Shown here one piece after another: positions 41,030 to 53,903 of a stretch of DNA of 64,000 bases. The notes below the pieces were generated by a model that was given only the letters and a program-made list of their open reading frames with translations, was not told where the DNA came from and made no database searches. This stretch comes from Amphibalanus amphitrite (taxonomy: Eukaryota; Arthropoda; Thecostraca; Balanomorpha; Balanidae), in NCBI RefSeq assembly GCF_019059575.1, contig NW_024882039.1, positions 248,001 through 312,000 on the forward strand, in the 5' to 3' direction. The stretch's first letter is position 1. Every line of letters starts with the position of its first letter. Both the position numbers and the translations under genes were made by a program.

Positions 41030-42082
41030 GGTGGAGCTGGCATGCTGCCGGGGCTGTCTTGCAGCACGACGCAGCACCGCTTCAGCTTTTTTTCCCCTCA
41101 TTGAGCCACCGGATGCGCAGCCACATACGAGTGCTCACATACTGCTGTGCCATACGCCTGTGCAGTCCGGGGAAGCAGGCCTCCACACAGGCTGTCAGGT
41201 AGGACTTCAGTCCGTTCCTGCTGGAGTACCGGCTTCCCTTTTCCTCCCGGCCGGAGCATTTCCCCAGTTGCCGAGCGGTGGCGTACCAAGTCTCGCTGGG
41301 GATGGTGAGGTTTCCGCGGCTCAGAGCTCGAATCCAGGCAGCTGGCTGAGTGAGACCCAGCAGACACTGGCGCCACAGAAGTTTTACTGTCCAGGGTGGG
41401 GTCGAAACGGTGACACTAGGCAGCCACGTAGCCCGCCACGAAGGACAGCGCCTCCTCCAGTCGCTCTCCGGGGATGCCAGGAACTTTGGAGGCCTGGTCC
41501 TTCATCGGGTCGCAGGGAAGCGACTCGAGATCCTCAAAAACGATCTCCATATCATCGACTGTGTGGATCACTTCCTCTTGAGGCGCACCCAGGGCAGCCA
41601 TAGCCTCGTCCGATAGGAATGGCGCGGTGTCCCCAGGCTGCGTTGTCGTCGGCCTCTCCTGGGCAGAGGTTCAGGGTCTGCCCAGTTAGGAACTGAGCCC
41701 GCTGGCGGTCCGGCTGTTCCATTTGGATGGGCGTGCTGCTCGCAGAGCCCGTCCTCACCGCGATGAGAGGCAGTGCGGCGCCATCATCAGGTACCGTAGG
41801 CGCGTCTGCATCTCCACGGCGCCATCATGTCAGGTACCGTAGGCGCGTCTGTATCTCCACGGCGTTGGAGTGGGTGTTAGCGCCGGACATGGCGCGAAGC
41901 TGAGAGAAGCAATTCTCCACCAGGTCCTGGTTTACCCGCGCCATTTTCAGGTAGTTCACTCCAAGGTCACGGACGTCTGACAGTAGGCCTGGCAGGGAGC
42001 GGCAGTTCCAGATGATTCCGTCTTGGATAAAATGACCTCTTCTCTCAACTTCACATATTATTTTTTCATCAACATCGATCAA
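41030..42082 (-). pseudogene. P-element/THAP9-like transposase relic
   Basis: Minus strand. About 42082-41828 reads VNQDLVENCFSQLRAMSGAN followed by an RLRYL segment, close to the VNQD.LENFF..IR..GG motif of P-element and THAP9 transposases. Further down, RLEEALSFVAGYVAA (about 41450-41416) matches the LSYVAGYVA motif, and STRMWLRIRWLN (about 41130-41095) matches the C-terminal R..FRIR.LN helix in another frame. A tandem duplication of about 50 bp at 41770-41860 (GTACCGTAGGCGCGTCTG twice) introduces a stop. The gene is broken in several places. Confidence 0.75.
41769..41862. repeat. Tandem duplication of about 50 bp in the P-like relic
   Basis: GGCGCCATCAT(GT)CAGGTACCGTAGG...CTCCAC occurs twice in a row with two differences. 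It repeats the codons for QTRLRYL and breaks the frame. Confidence 0.75.
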
Positions 42083-42406
42083 TATCGATCATTTCCGAAT
42101 GCCTCAATTTAAAGTTCCAGCTTCAGGCCACAAAACAAACTACCATACAAATAACGGGCATATTAAAGCTGGCTTCTTCTTACACCAAGTGGCAGCACTT
42201 CTTTTCGAATCAGTGCTTATCTTTCCAAAATATTGATTACCTCGCTAAGGAGTGAAATCGGCTTCATCGTTGTCAAAAATAGCAGAATCGTTGCCAGTTT
42301 TGGCACGTGTGACAAAAATAGCACGTGTTAAAAATGACAACAATTGACCAAACCTCCCCCGACTGATATACCCGTGAGAGTGAGAGAGCTGTGAGAGTGA
42401 GAGAGC
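42083..42406. other. No gene recognised
   Basis: AT-rich flank; GTGAGAGTGAGAGAGC repeated twice at about 42374-42406. Confidence 0.45.
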
Positions 42407-42414
42407 ATACCTAT

Positions 42415-44123
42415 TAGAGTTGCAAAATTTCCCTACCGCGCTACCGGCATGCCGGTAATTTTTCACTACCGCAGGTTTTTTCGTGGTATCTGGCATGTCT
42501 TGCCGGTAGCATGCCGGTATTTCTGATTTTGCACAAAAAAAAATATCAGCATATGATTCAAACTTTGGACACTAGGAGGCTATATTGAATTGTAATAACA
42601 GCAATCTTAGCCACTGCAAAATACATTTTGTGATAGAAGTTCCATTGCTAATGGTAGGGGTAAACAGTGAAAACACATGAACCTCAGCATTTCACAGGTT
42701 GGCTCTAAAATTGGAATTGTCAAGAATCTACTGTGGTCTATTAAAGGAAGAATACTCATTCATGTTGCAAAAGCACAACCAATTAGTAAGTCTTATGGTA
42801 GGTAATAGGCATAATACTATAAAATAAATAAATGTTCATGGCAACATTCCCTAGGCAAAAGGCAGAATCAAAACAACACAAAACACGGAAACTTGAACTG
42901 GCCTTGAGTCCTGAGATGTGGTCTGAGATGCTCTACAAAGAATTTGACACTGAAAATCCGGCTGAAAAGGCAGGTGTTAGGTAGCCCTGAGCCTAACTGG
43001 TCCCAAAATGAAATGAAAATGAATTAAACTGGCATTTTGTCGTATCTTTGCAAGAAAACACAACATGCAGACGAAATGAATACAACGTGGCGCAATATGA
43101 TCTCCAAGGATTGACTTTTAAGATCCTCTGTCCCCTAAAGAAAGGATGTAAGCTGATGACGTAATATTTATTCATATGCCCTCTTGGTTGAATTTGAATT
43201 TTCTTGTAGTGAATAACACTCACAGTGTTGATTTCAATTGGAATTTGATATTGTGCTGGATGATTTTTATCAATAAAATCATTCACGAGGCAGTAGTTTG
43301 CAGTCCTAAAACCTTTTATGCTGTGTTTTAATCAGCTGGTTAAAAACTGTGTTATGGCGCATCTGTTTCGAAATCCTTTGTAACCTTGTGTTTGTTCCCG
43401 CGTTTGAGATGGAGGAGGATATTATATCGTTTTTATACATATTATTTGGTAACTTCTCAGGACAAGTGAGTTATTAACACATATTTTTACATGATTCGTA
43501 TCCCACTCACGAGCCAGCAAGCCATGGCGGATAGGATGGCCTTGGCGGATAGGAAAAGCAGATGTTGATCTCGCTTCCTCAGTTAGGAACATGGCCGAAT
43601 CTGTAGTTTTTTATATTGTGATTTGAGACTATCTATAGTTTATTATTTGGTTGGTACCTGCAACGTTTTAGGAGAATGTGGAAAAACGCTTGTGGTAAAC
43701 TGTGCAGTCTTCCAAAACACATTTCTGTAATTCAAGTTCTTTTTGTCCTTGCTTTTTTGATGAATGTGTTAATGTATTTTGTAGGCAATACCTCTTGGAT
43801 TACCTACAGGTTATAATTTAACAGCTGTAGACTGGAATTGAGTTTCAAAATTGTGGTATGTGTGGGGCCAACTCAGCCAAAATCAGGCTGCTGGTAGTTT
43901 TGGTTGGACAATGGGTGGCTGCTGGGTGGGGCGGTTACTGAAATTACCAAAATGTGGCATCTCATGTAGGTGTAAGCCAGAATCAAGAATGCAGGTTTTT
44001 TAGTATGCCGGAAATTTGGCGGTTTTTTTTGCTTGGGGCGTGGTAGCATGCCGGTATCCCAGAAAATTTTTGTGGGGCGGGGCGGTGCCGGTAGCAGCCC
44101 ATTGGGAAAACTTTGCAACTCTA
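42415..44123. mobile_element. Non-autonomous hAT-type element, complete copy
   Basis: TAGAGTTGCAAAATTTCCC at the left and its inverse GGGAAAACTTTGCAACTCTA at the right; 8-bp target duplication ATACCTAT at 42407-42414 and 44124-44131. 1709 bp. Subterminal GCATGCCGGTA repeats occur at both ends. No transposase domain. From 43126 on it belongs to duplication copy B and matches 1-3075. Confidence 0.88.
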
Positions 44124-44131
44124 ATACCTAT

Positions 44132-45807
44132 TGATATTTGAGCATGCTTTTCGCAACATATTGTCCTTTTGGCATCACGATAGGCGTTATCACAGGTGTA
44201 TTCGCGGCCATTGGGGCGACGTAAGAAAAGAAGAAAACAACTGGCCCCAAGAACTTTAAATTATCAGTTAGCATGCACCTTTTCCTTGATATGTAGAGAA
44301 TTTACCATTAATTGTTAGAGAAAATTGCATTTAAAATCTTCCATTTATGCTTTTTACATCGTTTGCACAATATGTTCTTTTACTAAGCTAGAAACACTAA
44401 TTAGAAATAGTTCCTGCATCATCAAGAACAATAGGGCAGGCTTGAAGTGAATACAATAATATAAACGGTTTTGTAATCTATGTGAAGACACATACATTAG
44501 GCACTTCTAAAATTGCCTGTGGAAATATTGAAGGCAAAAGTTCAACTTTTTCACAAGACGGATGTCTATAAACCTATTCAACGTGTGACAACTCAGCCGG
44601 TATTTCGTCGCCTAAAGCCCAGCTTTCCCTAGTGACCGATAGAGGCGCTGCTATCGATGTCCACCCGTGCCGCGTAACGAACCTTTCACCGGAAAACGAA
44701 AAAAACCTGCCTATGATTTCAAGAATGTCTTGGACAGCTCGTTGAATCAAAAATTATTACACTTTTACAAGACGCAATTTTGAAACGGGCCATCGGGCGA
44801 TTTCAATAAAAATTACATTTTTGGAATTAACTCGCCGTCAGCTTTCGAATAGTACATTTCGTTTCTTTTGTGGATGAAATGACTCCGACGCACCGTGTAC
44901 TTTCAGCCGTGCGCATCTTTCAATCTCCTCAGGATGGTGCCGTTGGACCCCCTCCCCGCCCTACCCCCATGAGCTGAGCGTATCTGGCGGCCTAGCCGCG
45001 TCATAGTGACGTCACCAGTCGGGGCGGGGCGACTCCCGCAGAGGACCAGTAGCGGCTCGCGGCGGCGGGGTCACGTGCTCGGCGGCACAGCTGCCTCACA
45101 GGGGCGGTCACCGGCCGGGCGGGCGGTCGCCGGCCGCGGACCGCCCAGTCGCCCGCCAGCGGACGCCGGCAGCGGGCGAGCAGCGCTCTGCTGCCCTGTT
45201 TCTAGCAATTTACTTCGTTGTTCTGCTCCACTTTCCACTCGCGCTCGGTTATTCTGTTTCTAGCAATTTATACAGTTCTGCTCCGCTTTCCACTCGCGCT
45301 CGGCTTTTCTATTTCTAATTTACGCATTGGTGTCGGCTGGCGGTGTCGCTCTGTGGGCAGCTGCGGTCCCAGCGAGCTCTAGGGTAGGCTACTGGTCGGA
45401 CCATGCGGCAGGGGGCACGCCCGGAGCTGGCCGAGCTACCCCGCTGTCAGCGTGGTGACTGAACATACATATTCTGTTAAAATGACTGAATAATAATTAG
45501 CTACTTCTAATAAAATTGCACGTTTGGTTCGAGCTGCCTCGAAGGGCGTGCCACGTCACTGGTAGGGGCGAGTTGCAGCCGCCCGGGGCCAGCGTAGGGT
45601 GCGCCTCGGTTGTCCGGTGGATGGTGTCTTCGGTCTGGAGGCGCTGCGCCTCCAGCTCTGAGAGACGCCGCTACAGCTCCCCTCCATCTCCATTCTCCCC
45701 TTCCATCCTGGCTCTCGCTGACGGCGGTGACGTCGCCCTTGCTGGCGGTGACGCTGTGGCGCCTTGGGCAAGCTGTGGCCCGAAGCACCCCGCCAGGCTG
45801 ACTATAC
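44132..45807. other. Copy B counterpart of 3084-5406, without insertions
   Basis: Matches copy A closely. Contains the unoccupied sites of the 644-bp TIR element (44979-44981) and the Gypsy element (ATAC, 45804-45807), and the 57-bp tandem duplication at about 45197-45312. Confidence 0.85.
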
Positions 45808-47865
45808 CGTCAGTCGTCACAGACCAGTGGCCACTGCCGTGTAACACCGCCAAAGAAGTCGCTTTCATGCGGTTGGCACATTGGTGGTTGAGCTCTGCGA
45901 TTTTGCCGGCGGAACACTTGCACCGTAGACCCAGCTGCTGCTACGGTGCACGATCGTCATTGTAGCGCTGGATCGGATCGCCTCCACGCAGCTGGAATAG
46001 AAGCAAACATTAAAACTGCATCCAGAATAATATGCGAGCAACTCAAGATCTATGAGGCTCTTGAGGTTCGGCAGCTGCGTGATCCAGTTGTGCATTGCCG
46101 CTCTGATAAGGAAGCTCGTCACGTTGGTGAGGTAGATCTGCCATCGCCTCCTCGTATTCGGCCCACCCCTGAGCCTCTGGGGATCCGATAGGAGTGATAT
46201 GGCTATCTCCGGAGAAGACAGTAGAGCTTCCGCCGCTGTCTGGTGGTGTGTCCATCGACCAGCGGCAGCGATGAGGTCCGGATGAGTTTGGCGTCCACTC
46301 GGCCCGGAAGTACCGGCCGAAGGCCCTGGTCTGCTGGCTTTTAATGAGGTCGTCAGCGAAGCTGGCCATCGCGCGGTGAGCCTTCTCCAGCGCCTCCTCT
46401 TCGCTGGCGACCCCGGCTAGCTGCCACCCGGAGGAGGTGATGAAGGCCTCCAGCTGGGCGGCCATCCGTTCACGTTCGTCTCGTGCCTGAAATTTTTTTG
46501 GAAGACAACCGAAGTCTTTACGTCGCATGTTAAAGGCTTCATGGTGGCACAGGGTAGTGATAAAGGAAAACCAAACCCAGCAATAAACCCATAACATTGT
46601 TGAAATCGTTAAAACGCATTGTACCAAAATATGATAAAAAGGAAGAACATTTAACATTGAATAGCTCAATGATATTCGCTCTTAAGCAAAATGGCGTCAT
46701 ACAAATTGCGAAAGATGACAAGTAGTTTACAATTATTGTCATAAACCTGAAGTAGCGTTAGCCGCTTAGCATGAGCGGTAAGTAGAAGCAAACGTTAACA
46801 AAGAACGTAACATACGAATCGAAGAGAAAATTAGATAACGCATCTCAAGCTCGGGCGTGATTTTTTACTGAGGTCGTATATGCATCCGAATAAACACTAA
46901 CAATCGCGGCATTAGCCTCTGTAATCTGCCGAGCGAACAGCATGTAAAAATACGGTACCTTTGAGGTTCAGCCTGCTGCACCAAGCCAGAACTACGTGGA
47001 AGGCGCAGAGCGGCTTCGTTGGACGAGGCTAGTCGGCGTCCGTGACGCGTAGCCACGCGGTGTAGAAGGCGTCTGCGCAGTCCGACATGGAAGTCCTGGG
47101 CGCTGGGAACTCAAGGTTGGCGCCCAGGACTGCCTGTTTGAGGCCCTTCAGGAACGCGCTGATGACATTGGCGTTCTCCCTTGACGAGAGGAGCCACGCC
47201 ACCGGACAGCCCTGGCCCAGGTTGTCCTCCACTAGGACCAATGTGAGGATGAGTCCCGAACCTGTGCGAAAATTGATGACATCAGTTGGCATCGAGAAAA
47301 GGAAAGTATCCCTATTTAATCAAAGTGTTAGATTTAAGAGGCTTGCAAAAAAAAAATAATAAAGGAAAAGCGCAAAGCGTGCATATCTTGTATGATATGT
47401 CTCAACTTCCAGAAGTGTCTACACTGGGTGGAATAGAGGACAGCCTGCACTCATTGCATACCCACATAGCCACGCTCAGATAGTGCTGCAAAGCGTCCTC
47501 GGAATTCGGATAATTTCTGGCGTTTTGGATGAAACCATGCATCACATCCTTCACACATGGTGCAGTCGTCTTTGTCTGTGAGCTAGAGACCACAAACCTG
47601 TTCCTCTCCTTTCCATATGTATCTGCCCTTCCTTTTACTGATAACTGGCTATCTTTTACTGAAAATCCTGACTTCTTTCCTTTGGTCTTTCACCACCTCA
47701 CCTTCGCTCCTTTTTTCCTCCTTTTTATCCTCACCACGCTGTTTGCCACCTTCCGCGTTCATACCGGGCGCCGATTTCGTCGAAGCCGCAGCAGAACAGA
47801 GTCCGATTCGTGTCAATCTCCAATAACGGAACAGTTGAGTATTTTATTATTGTCCAATCCTTTAA

Positions 47866-48343
47866 AGGGACCCTCCCACCTTAACATTAGATTTGAGTTG
47901 AGATAGCCAAAATGGGGTCCCTGGCTCACAATTACCGGTTTCGGCACTCACAACATCGAGAAATGCCTTAAATCGGAAATATTGAATTTCAAAATTGCAG
48001 CATTTTGATTCAGAGGGGCTAATGCTTAGGAATACCCCTCTGAATGTGTGACGTCAGCGCAAATATCTAACGATTTTTAAATGTTTGACTAAAACGTTTT
48101 TTAGCACGCGGTGGTATATGCTATTTGCGCGCAACATCTGCCGCAAACGCCGCACTTCTAAAATAAAGTCGCTAGAAACAGCGGAGGTCCCAAAAAAGTA
48201 AACAAAAGTAAAAGTCTAATATCTTGAAAACCGGTGAATATTTTTTGGTGAAATTTGGTAGATATTCGTTTTCGCTCTTTCTGAACCGAGCGACATCACT
48301 TTCATGCCAATTCATAAACTTTTTTGAAGGTGGGAGGGTCCCT
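47866..48343. mobile_element. TTAA MITE, copy B
   Basis: Same element as 14900-15377, TTAA at 47862-47865 and 48344-48347. Confidence 0.85.
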
Positions 48344-48713
48344 TTAAAGCTCACGTTCACTATTTGTTTTCCAACGGATTTTCTCCGGCATCTTTATCTT
48401 CCTTTTTGTATCTTGTTTTCTTTTCTGTACCGGCAGTACGACCTCGACCTCGACGATCTCGACGCTCAACGGGTCAGGACGTGAGCGGAATGGCGCGCGT
48501 CCGGACTGGTCGGGAGCAAGGTTAGGAGTAAAAATCAATCTTATACCGGAGCTACGGATAAAACTGAAGACAGCTTCGAAAAGAGAAATGCCTAGTTGCC
48601 GATCACAGCCCCTAGCTGCCGTATTGTGAGTACTGTCCATGCCCACGACGTTTTTGCCGAGGTTCGACAGCATTTCCAGCTGGGAGGGATTGATTCGCCC
48701 AGCCGCTGGCCAG

Positions 48714-50526
48714 TAGGGTTGTTCAAAAAAACCGAATTTGGGAAAAGTATACGGGCTCATAGCTCATGTGGTGCGGTATTCTTTGCTGAGTCCAATGATG
48801 CCCTTTTTTCTGAAAAGTATCAACTGTTAGGGGTTCCTCAAACGGCTTAAAGAGGACCATGTTACGTCCGCCTACCGGCCGGTGTCCATAAGGGCGAGAA
48901 TTCGACGCCGCGCACGGGCGGCAGCGCCTTATCGGCACCGCGCGCCACGACATCTGCCGGGCGGCCGGCCGGGCGGTGGGAAGTTATAAGTGGGTGGTCT
49001 TTATCACGCGATAGGGGTGCGCTATCCCATGTTTTCGGGGCGGAAAGTTTCAGTGCAGCATCGGTGCGTCTGCCACCGGGTGGTCTGTGTCGATGGTACA
49101 GAAAATAAGTCAAACAGAGCTAGAAAAGAGTGAGTGGTTCTGGGTGGTTGCCCCGAAACAATCCGTTTCAATAATACAGCTGCCTTCTTAACGTACTGTA
49201 TCACTTTTTAATTCTTCAAAAAGCAAGCTCTGAGCAATAACAGACTTCTTTGCATTGCTGTTGACAATTCAAGCCGCTTTTGGACGGTGGCTCGCAGCCC
49301 CAATATGCTGCCGCGTAACTCTATTCCAACGACGAAACGGCAACTTAGCGAGAATCGAAAATTTAACGAAGTAGGTACAACAAGAGCTGGCAAGGCTCCT
49401 GCATTGGTCTATCCGTCATGAGTGACACACCGGGGTAATGTGTCACGTCAGGGCAGAGCTGTGTTCTATGCCGGGTCTGGATTCGGGTCTTGATCGGCAT
49501 CGGTGGGCACGGCCGCCCTGGCCGGACTGCCGGCGTCGCTTATGCTCGAAGGATTGGATAAACGGCGCTTGATTTATATGAGTAGGTACTCCGGCTAATG
49601 TCTCTACTCATGTCTCACTTCGTCACACTGTCAGGGTGGCCACCCTGTCATTCCCAGACATGTTATGTTTTCTTTCGACCTGCTAATCTAAGTTAAACCC
49701 TGGCGTCGATTCTGTTGCCCCAGCATCTATATCAACGTATCTGAAGAATAATGACATTGGTGACGCCTATGCTCGTCAAAGCCACCTCCAAACTTGGGCC
49801 GATGACTGTCGGGTCTCCTCTAAATTATGTCCTTGTGCATACTGCATTGCCAGCCCCTGCTGTACGTATATCGTGAATTTTCGATTCTCGCGAAGTTGCC
49901 GTTTCGCCGTTTGAATAAAGTTGGGCGGCAGCATATTGGGGGTGCGAGCTACCGTCCAAAACTAACGTAAATTGTCAACAGCAATGCAAAGAGGTGTGTT
50001 ATTGCTCAGAGTTTGCTTTTTGAAGAATTAACAAGTGATACGGTACGTTAAGAAGGCAGCTGTATTCTTAAAAAGGACTGCTTCGAGGCAACTACCCAGA
50101 ATCACTCACTCTTTTCTAGCTCTGTTTGACTTATTTTCTGTACCATCGACACAGACCACCCGGTGGCAGACGCACCGATGCTGCACTGAAACTTTCCGCC
50201 CCGAAAACATGGGATAGCGCACCTCTATTGCGTGATAAAGACCACGCACTTAAAACTTCCCACCGCCCGGCCGGCCGCCCGGCAGATGTCGTGGCGCGCG
50301 GTGCCGATAAGGCGCTGCCGCCCGTGCGCGGCGTCGAATTCTCGCCCTTATGGACACCGGCCGGTCGGCGGACGTAACATGGTCCTCTTTAAGCCGTTTG
50401 AGGAGCCCCTAACAGTTGATACTTTTCAGAAAAAAAGGACATCATTGGACTCAGAAAAGAATACCGCACCACATGAGCCATGAGCCCGTATACTTTTCCA
50501 AAATTCGGTTTTTTTGAACAACCCTA
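48714..50526. mobile_element. hAT-type fold-back element with about 650-bp inverted arms
   Basis: Terminal TAGGGTTGTTCAAAAAAACC is mirrored at the right end; 8-bp target duplication CTGGCCAG at 48706-48713 and 50527-50534, single copy at 15740-15747 in copy A. The inverted repeat is not confined to the ends: 48714-49363 pairs with 49876-50526 over roughly 650 bp with moderate divergence, leaving a 512-bp centre. Open frames in the arms are mirror images and match no transposase, so the element is non-autonomous. Confidence 0.92.
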
Positions 50527-50888
50527 CTGGCCAGGTCGGCGCTAGACGATAGCGAGTAGCTCCAGCGTGTGGCACTGGAACTTCTTCAGAAACGCAGAGG
50601 CCTGGTGGCCAAAGCATGCTCTTTAGGTAGACTTCCCATTGAGCCCGTTATTTGTGACCAATAATTCATGAGTCTTTTTATGGTTGAAGCACGTTTGATT
50701 TGTAAATTTGGTGAACTCTATTGGATCTGTGGATCTTTCAAGCGTATGAATCAGTGTCACTGTTTGAAAACCTTTCCTCGAGTTTCTATCATGGTCTTTT
50801 CTGGAAGATATATGTTCGCGTTTGAAGTGTCCGTCCGGACGCAAAGAAAAAAGAAGCAAGCATGGAATATAGTTGTATGGTCAATATA

Positions 50889-51689
50889 CCGGGTGGCCCA
50901 AAAAAAACGTTCCGAACTTTGGAGTCCCATATCTCAAATTCGAGTGCGAATAACGAGCCAAAATTTTCATCAAGTTTGCGTCACTTCTATGCGCATTGGT
51001 ATGCCAAATTATAACACTGTACCATCATTTTCAAGCCAGCAACCTTATGTTGAATTAAGTAAGACATTTTTGCTTTTTTTTGCCGTGGTTGAACGGTAGT
51101 ACCTAATGATTGGCTTAGGCGTACCATGTTAGAAAAAAAATAAAAAAATAGAACACGTGAATGATACCAGCACGTGTGTTGTTATTTTTATATTTTTTGT
51201 CCCACTTATGTGCCAAATATCCAAATACTAAGCCAAAATTGTGTTAATGGATGCCATTCGTTTCAACACAAGTCCTGTTTCGAGGAGAAGGAGTGGCATG
51301 GTGCATGGGTTACAGCTGATCGCCATCCCTTCAAGATCAAATAATAAATCGACCGAATAAGGAAAAAAGCTAGAGGGAATGTGTCACCCTGAGGCCTGAG
51401 CCATCAATGAGACTAGTGCCAGTAGCAGTCACGGCTGCAGGCCGTGGTGCCGAGATGGAAGTGGCCCGTTCACTGACATTTTTAGTAAACATCGGAGCAA
51501 AAAAGCGATTTTTACATGGCATGCTAGAAACACGAACCGTTTAAAAAGTAACTAACAGAATAACATCAATATCATACCATTTACTGAAAATAGATGCCGC
51601 ATTGACTATTGGAAGTTTCAATGTTGTATCTTTATCACTTTCTGAGAAATATTGATTTAAAATTGGGAACGTTTTTTCTGGGCCACCCA
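50889..51689. mobile_element. Mariner-type non-autonomous element, copy B
   Basis: Same as 16102-16900 with two single-base insertions; TA on both sides. Confidence 0.7.
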
Positions 51690-51769
51690 TATTCGATATA
51701 GTCAGTCTGATATAATTTTTGTATTGACGGAAACAGACAACTCCGCGACCACAGTATGTACAGCCGTGG

Positions 51770-51915
51770 CTATTCACTGCAATTCACTGGCGGATCCACA
51801 GGGTCTGGCACCCAGGCATCGTAGAACCTCTCACAGAAGTTGTGAAGAATACAGCAGGCCGTGATAACCACTGACACGACCCCGATGCCCATCTTCATGC
51901 GCTTTTGCAGTCACC
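51770..51915 (-). pseudogene. C-terminal exon of a PIF/Harbinger transposase, copy B
   Basis: Same as 16981-17126, including the internal TGA. One base differs just upstream, at the acceptor-side CAGG(A/T)ATGG. Confidence 0.7.
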
Positions 51916-52725
51916 ATACCTGTAAGAAACAGGTGGGTCGGATGTTTTGAGTAAAGTTCGGGTCACAAATCTGACGTATCTGTGACATTCCTTTTATAAA
52001 AATTCTTAGAATTTCGCCTGTAAGGGAAATATTCTCCTTACTAAAACTGGTTATTTTAGAACAATCGTGATATTCCAATTTCAGCACGAAACTGAAATCA
52101 AGAGCCCTGTTCGGGCAGCGCATCCTACTGCAAAATTTTGCACCACGCATGCGCAGTAGGGGTCTCTCGGGTGCCAGGCTCCGCCCCTCGGCGTATGACG
52201 TCACATGCGTGACGTCGGCATTTGCAAAATCTTTCAGTTTTGCGCAACAAGAAAATAGTAGCTGCAGGAGGCGAAAGCGGCGCCAAGACAAGTTTGTGTG
52301 TCAGCGTCTAACCGTTTAGGATTTCGCTCTGAAGATTGCGGAAGGGGAGAGGTAATTGAATTGGTATTTTTAATGGATAAGATTTTATTCGCATTTCGCG
52401 ATTCGCACGCTGCATTTTAGGATATTTATCTGCCCATTGTGATTGTACTTGGCTTGCTGAGTAGAGGGAGCTAAGCGTAGGTACTTGGTAGGTGCATAAT
52501 GGTTACAATTTGTAACAATCATGAATCACGTGCAATATTTTGGAAAAATGGAACCATTATTAATGGATCTTAGTTGTGACAACCCACATGCTTTGCTCTA
52601 CGTCATCTGATTAAACATACTTACCAAGTAGATGCGTGCCAAGTAGTTCTCTAAGAGGCAAAGGGAGCAGGATGCTCATAGGATGCTGCCTCTCTCCGTA
52701 GTCTTCTTGATGTGTTTGTCGTACT

Positions 52726-52883
52726 CAGAGGCGGATCCAGCTCAGAGTTTTTTTTTTGGGGGGGGGGGGAACCATAACAATTTATCGATTCTTTCCATGC
52801 ATCGTCCATAGGCGTAATGTTAAAATTATGCCGTTTGGGGGGGGGGGGCAAATGCCCATTTTGCCCCCCTGGATCCGCTACTG
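52726..52883. mobile_element. hAT-type MITE, copy B
   Basis: Same as 17937-18090, four bases longer in homopolymers; GTCGTACT at 52718-52725 and 52884-52891. Confidence 0.85.
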
Positions 52884-53903
52884 GTCGTACTTGTTCTTGA
52901 AAATGTTAACATTCTTGCTCGTTACAACTTCTACTCTTTTAAGACAGACTGGTAGAGGAAAAAGCGAGTTTGAAAACAGAAGAAATGTTTGTGTTCATTT
53001 TATTATATGATCAGGTACCTATACCTATCGATATCTGATGGTGAAGGAAGAGCTATTGTGCGAACACACACTAAAGTCACTTTTATATGGAGAAAGCATA
53101 TTTCTGAAGGCACCAATGTTGCTGATAACGTTGCTGCTGACCATTGTTGCTGAAAGGCACCAATGTCGCTGGAACACAATGTTGTTGGTGATACCAGCTG
53201 CGGGCTGGGCGTCAGATGGTTGCTGGTCTGATCCAGCGCACTGGCTGAAGGTTGCCGACCCCTGATATAGAGTATGCACATTTTTTATACACAGTGGCGC
53301 AGACACTTCTTCCAGACTGGGGGGGGGGGGGGGGCTGAACTATATTTTAGACATTTTAAACGTGTTTCAGCTCAACATTGTTATAGATTCCCACAGGGGT
53401 GGAGATCTGTCAAAATGACAGGGGGGTCCAGGCCGGGCAGATGGAGGCGGGCTGGATGTAGTACCATTGACTTACATAGCAGTAATTCGTCTTCAGGCAG
53501 GGGGGGGTCCTGACCCCCCTGACCCCTCCTGAGATCTCCTCCTCTGGATTCCCATGCACTTCATCAGTTCCACTAGCCAAAACAATTTTAATGAACAGGA
53601 GAGAATCTTTATACACACATTTTTTCCCAAATAGAGGCTCTGCTAACAACCCTTTCTTTTGTAGCCCTAGTGTGTTCGTTATTAGTTTGTGTGATTCTAA
53701 TTCCTACTGCAATGGAAGACAACACTTAAACATGCTTATTATCAAATTTCATTCATTCATGCATCATACATTTTTGAGGAACTGCTATGCCTGATGTCTT
53801 CAATGTACATGCGCGGGAGGGACCTCGTCAACCTCATTGTAACGCAGCATGTCTTCTGCAGGCAAATAATATATTTGAGCGCTAAATGGGCGCTATGTGA
53901 GCG

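Larger units (their letters stand above)
45808..50740 (-). pseudogene. MULE-type transposase gene relic, copy B
   Basis: Same exons as copy A: LVLVEDNLGQGCPVAW exon at about 47292-47032 with the shared TAG at 47029-47031, and the GMDSTHN exon at about 48610-48713. That first exon is additionally split by the fold-back hAT insertion and resumes at 50535. The diverged C-terminal stretch lies at about 46491-46047. Confidence 0.75.
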
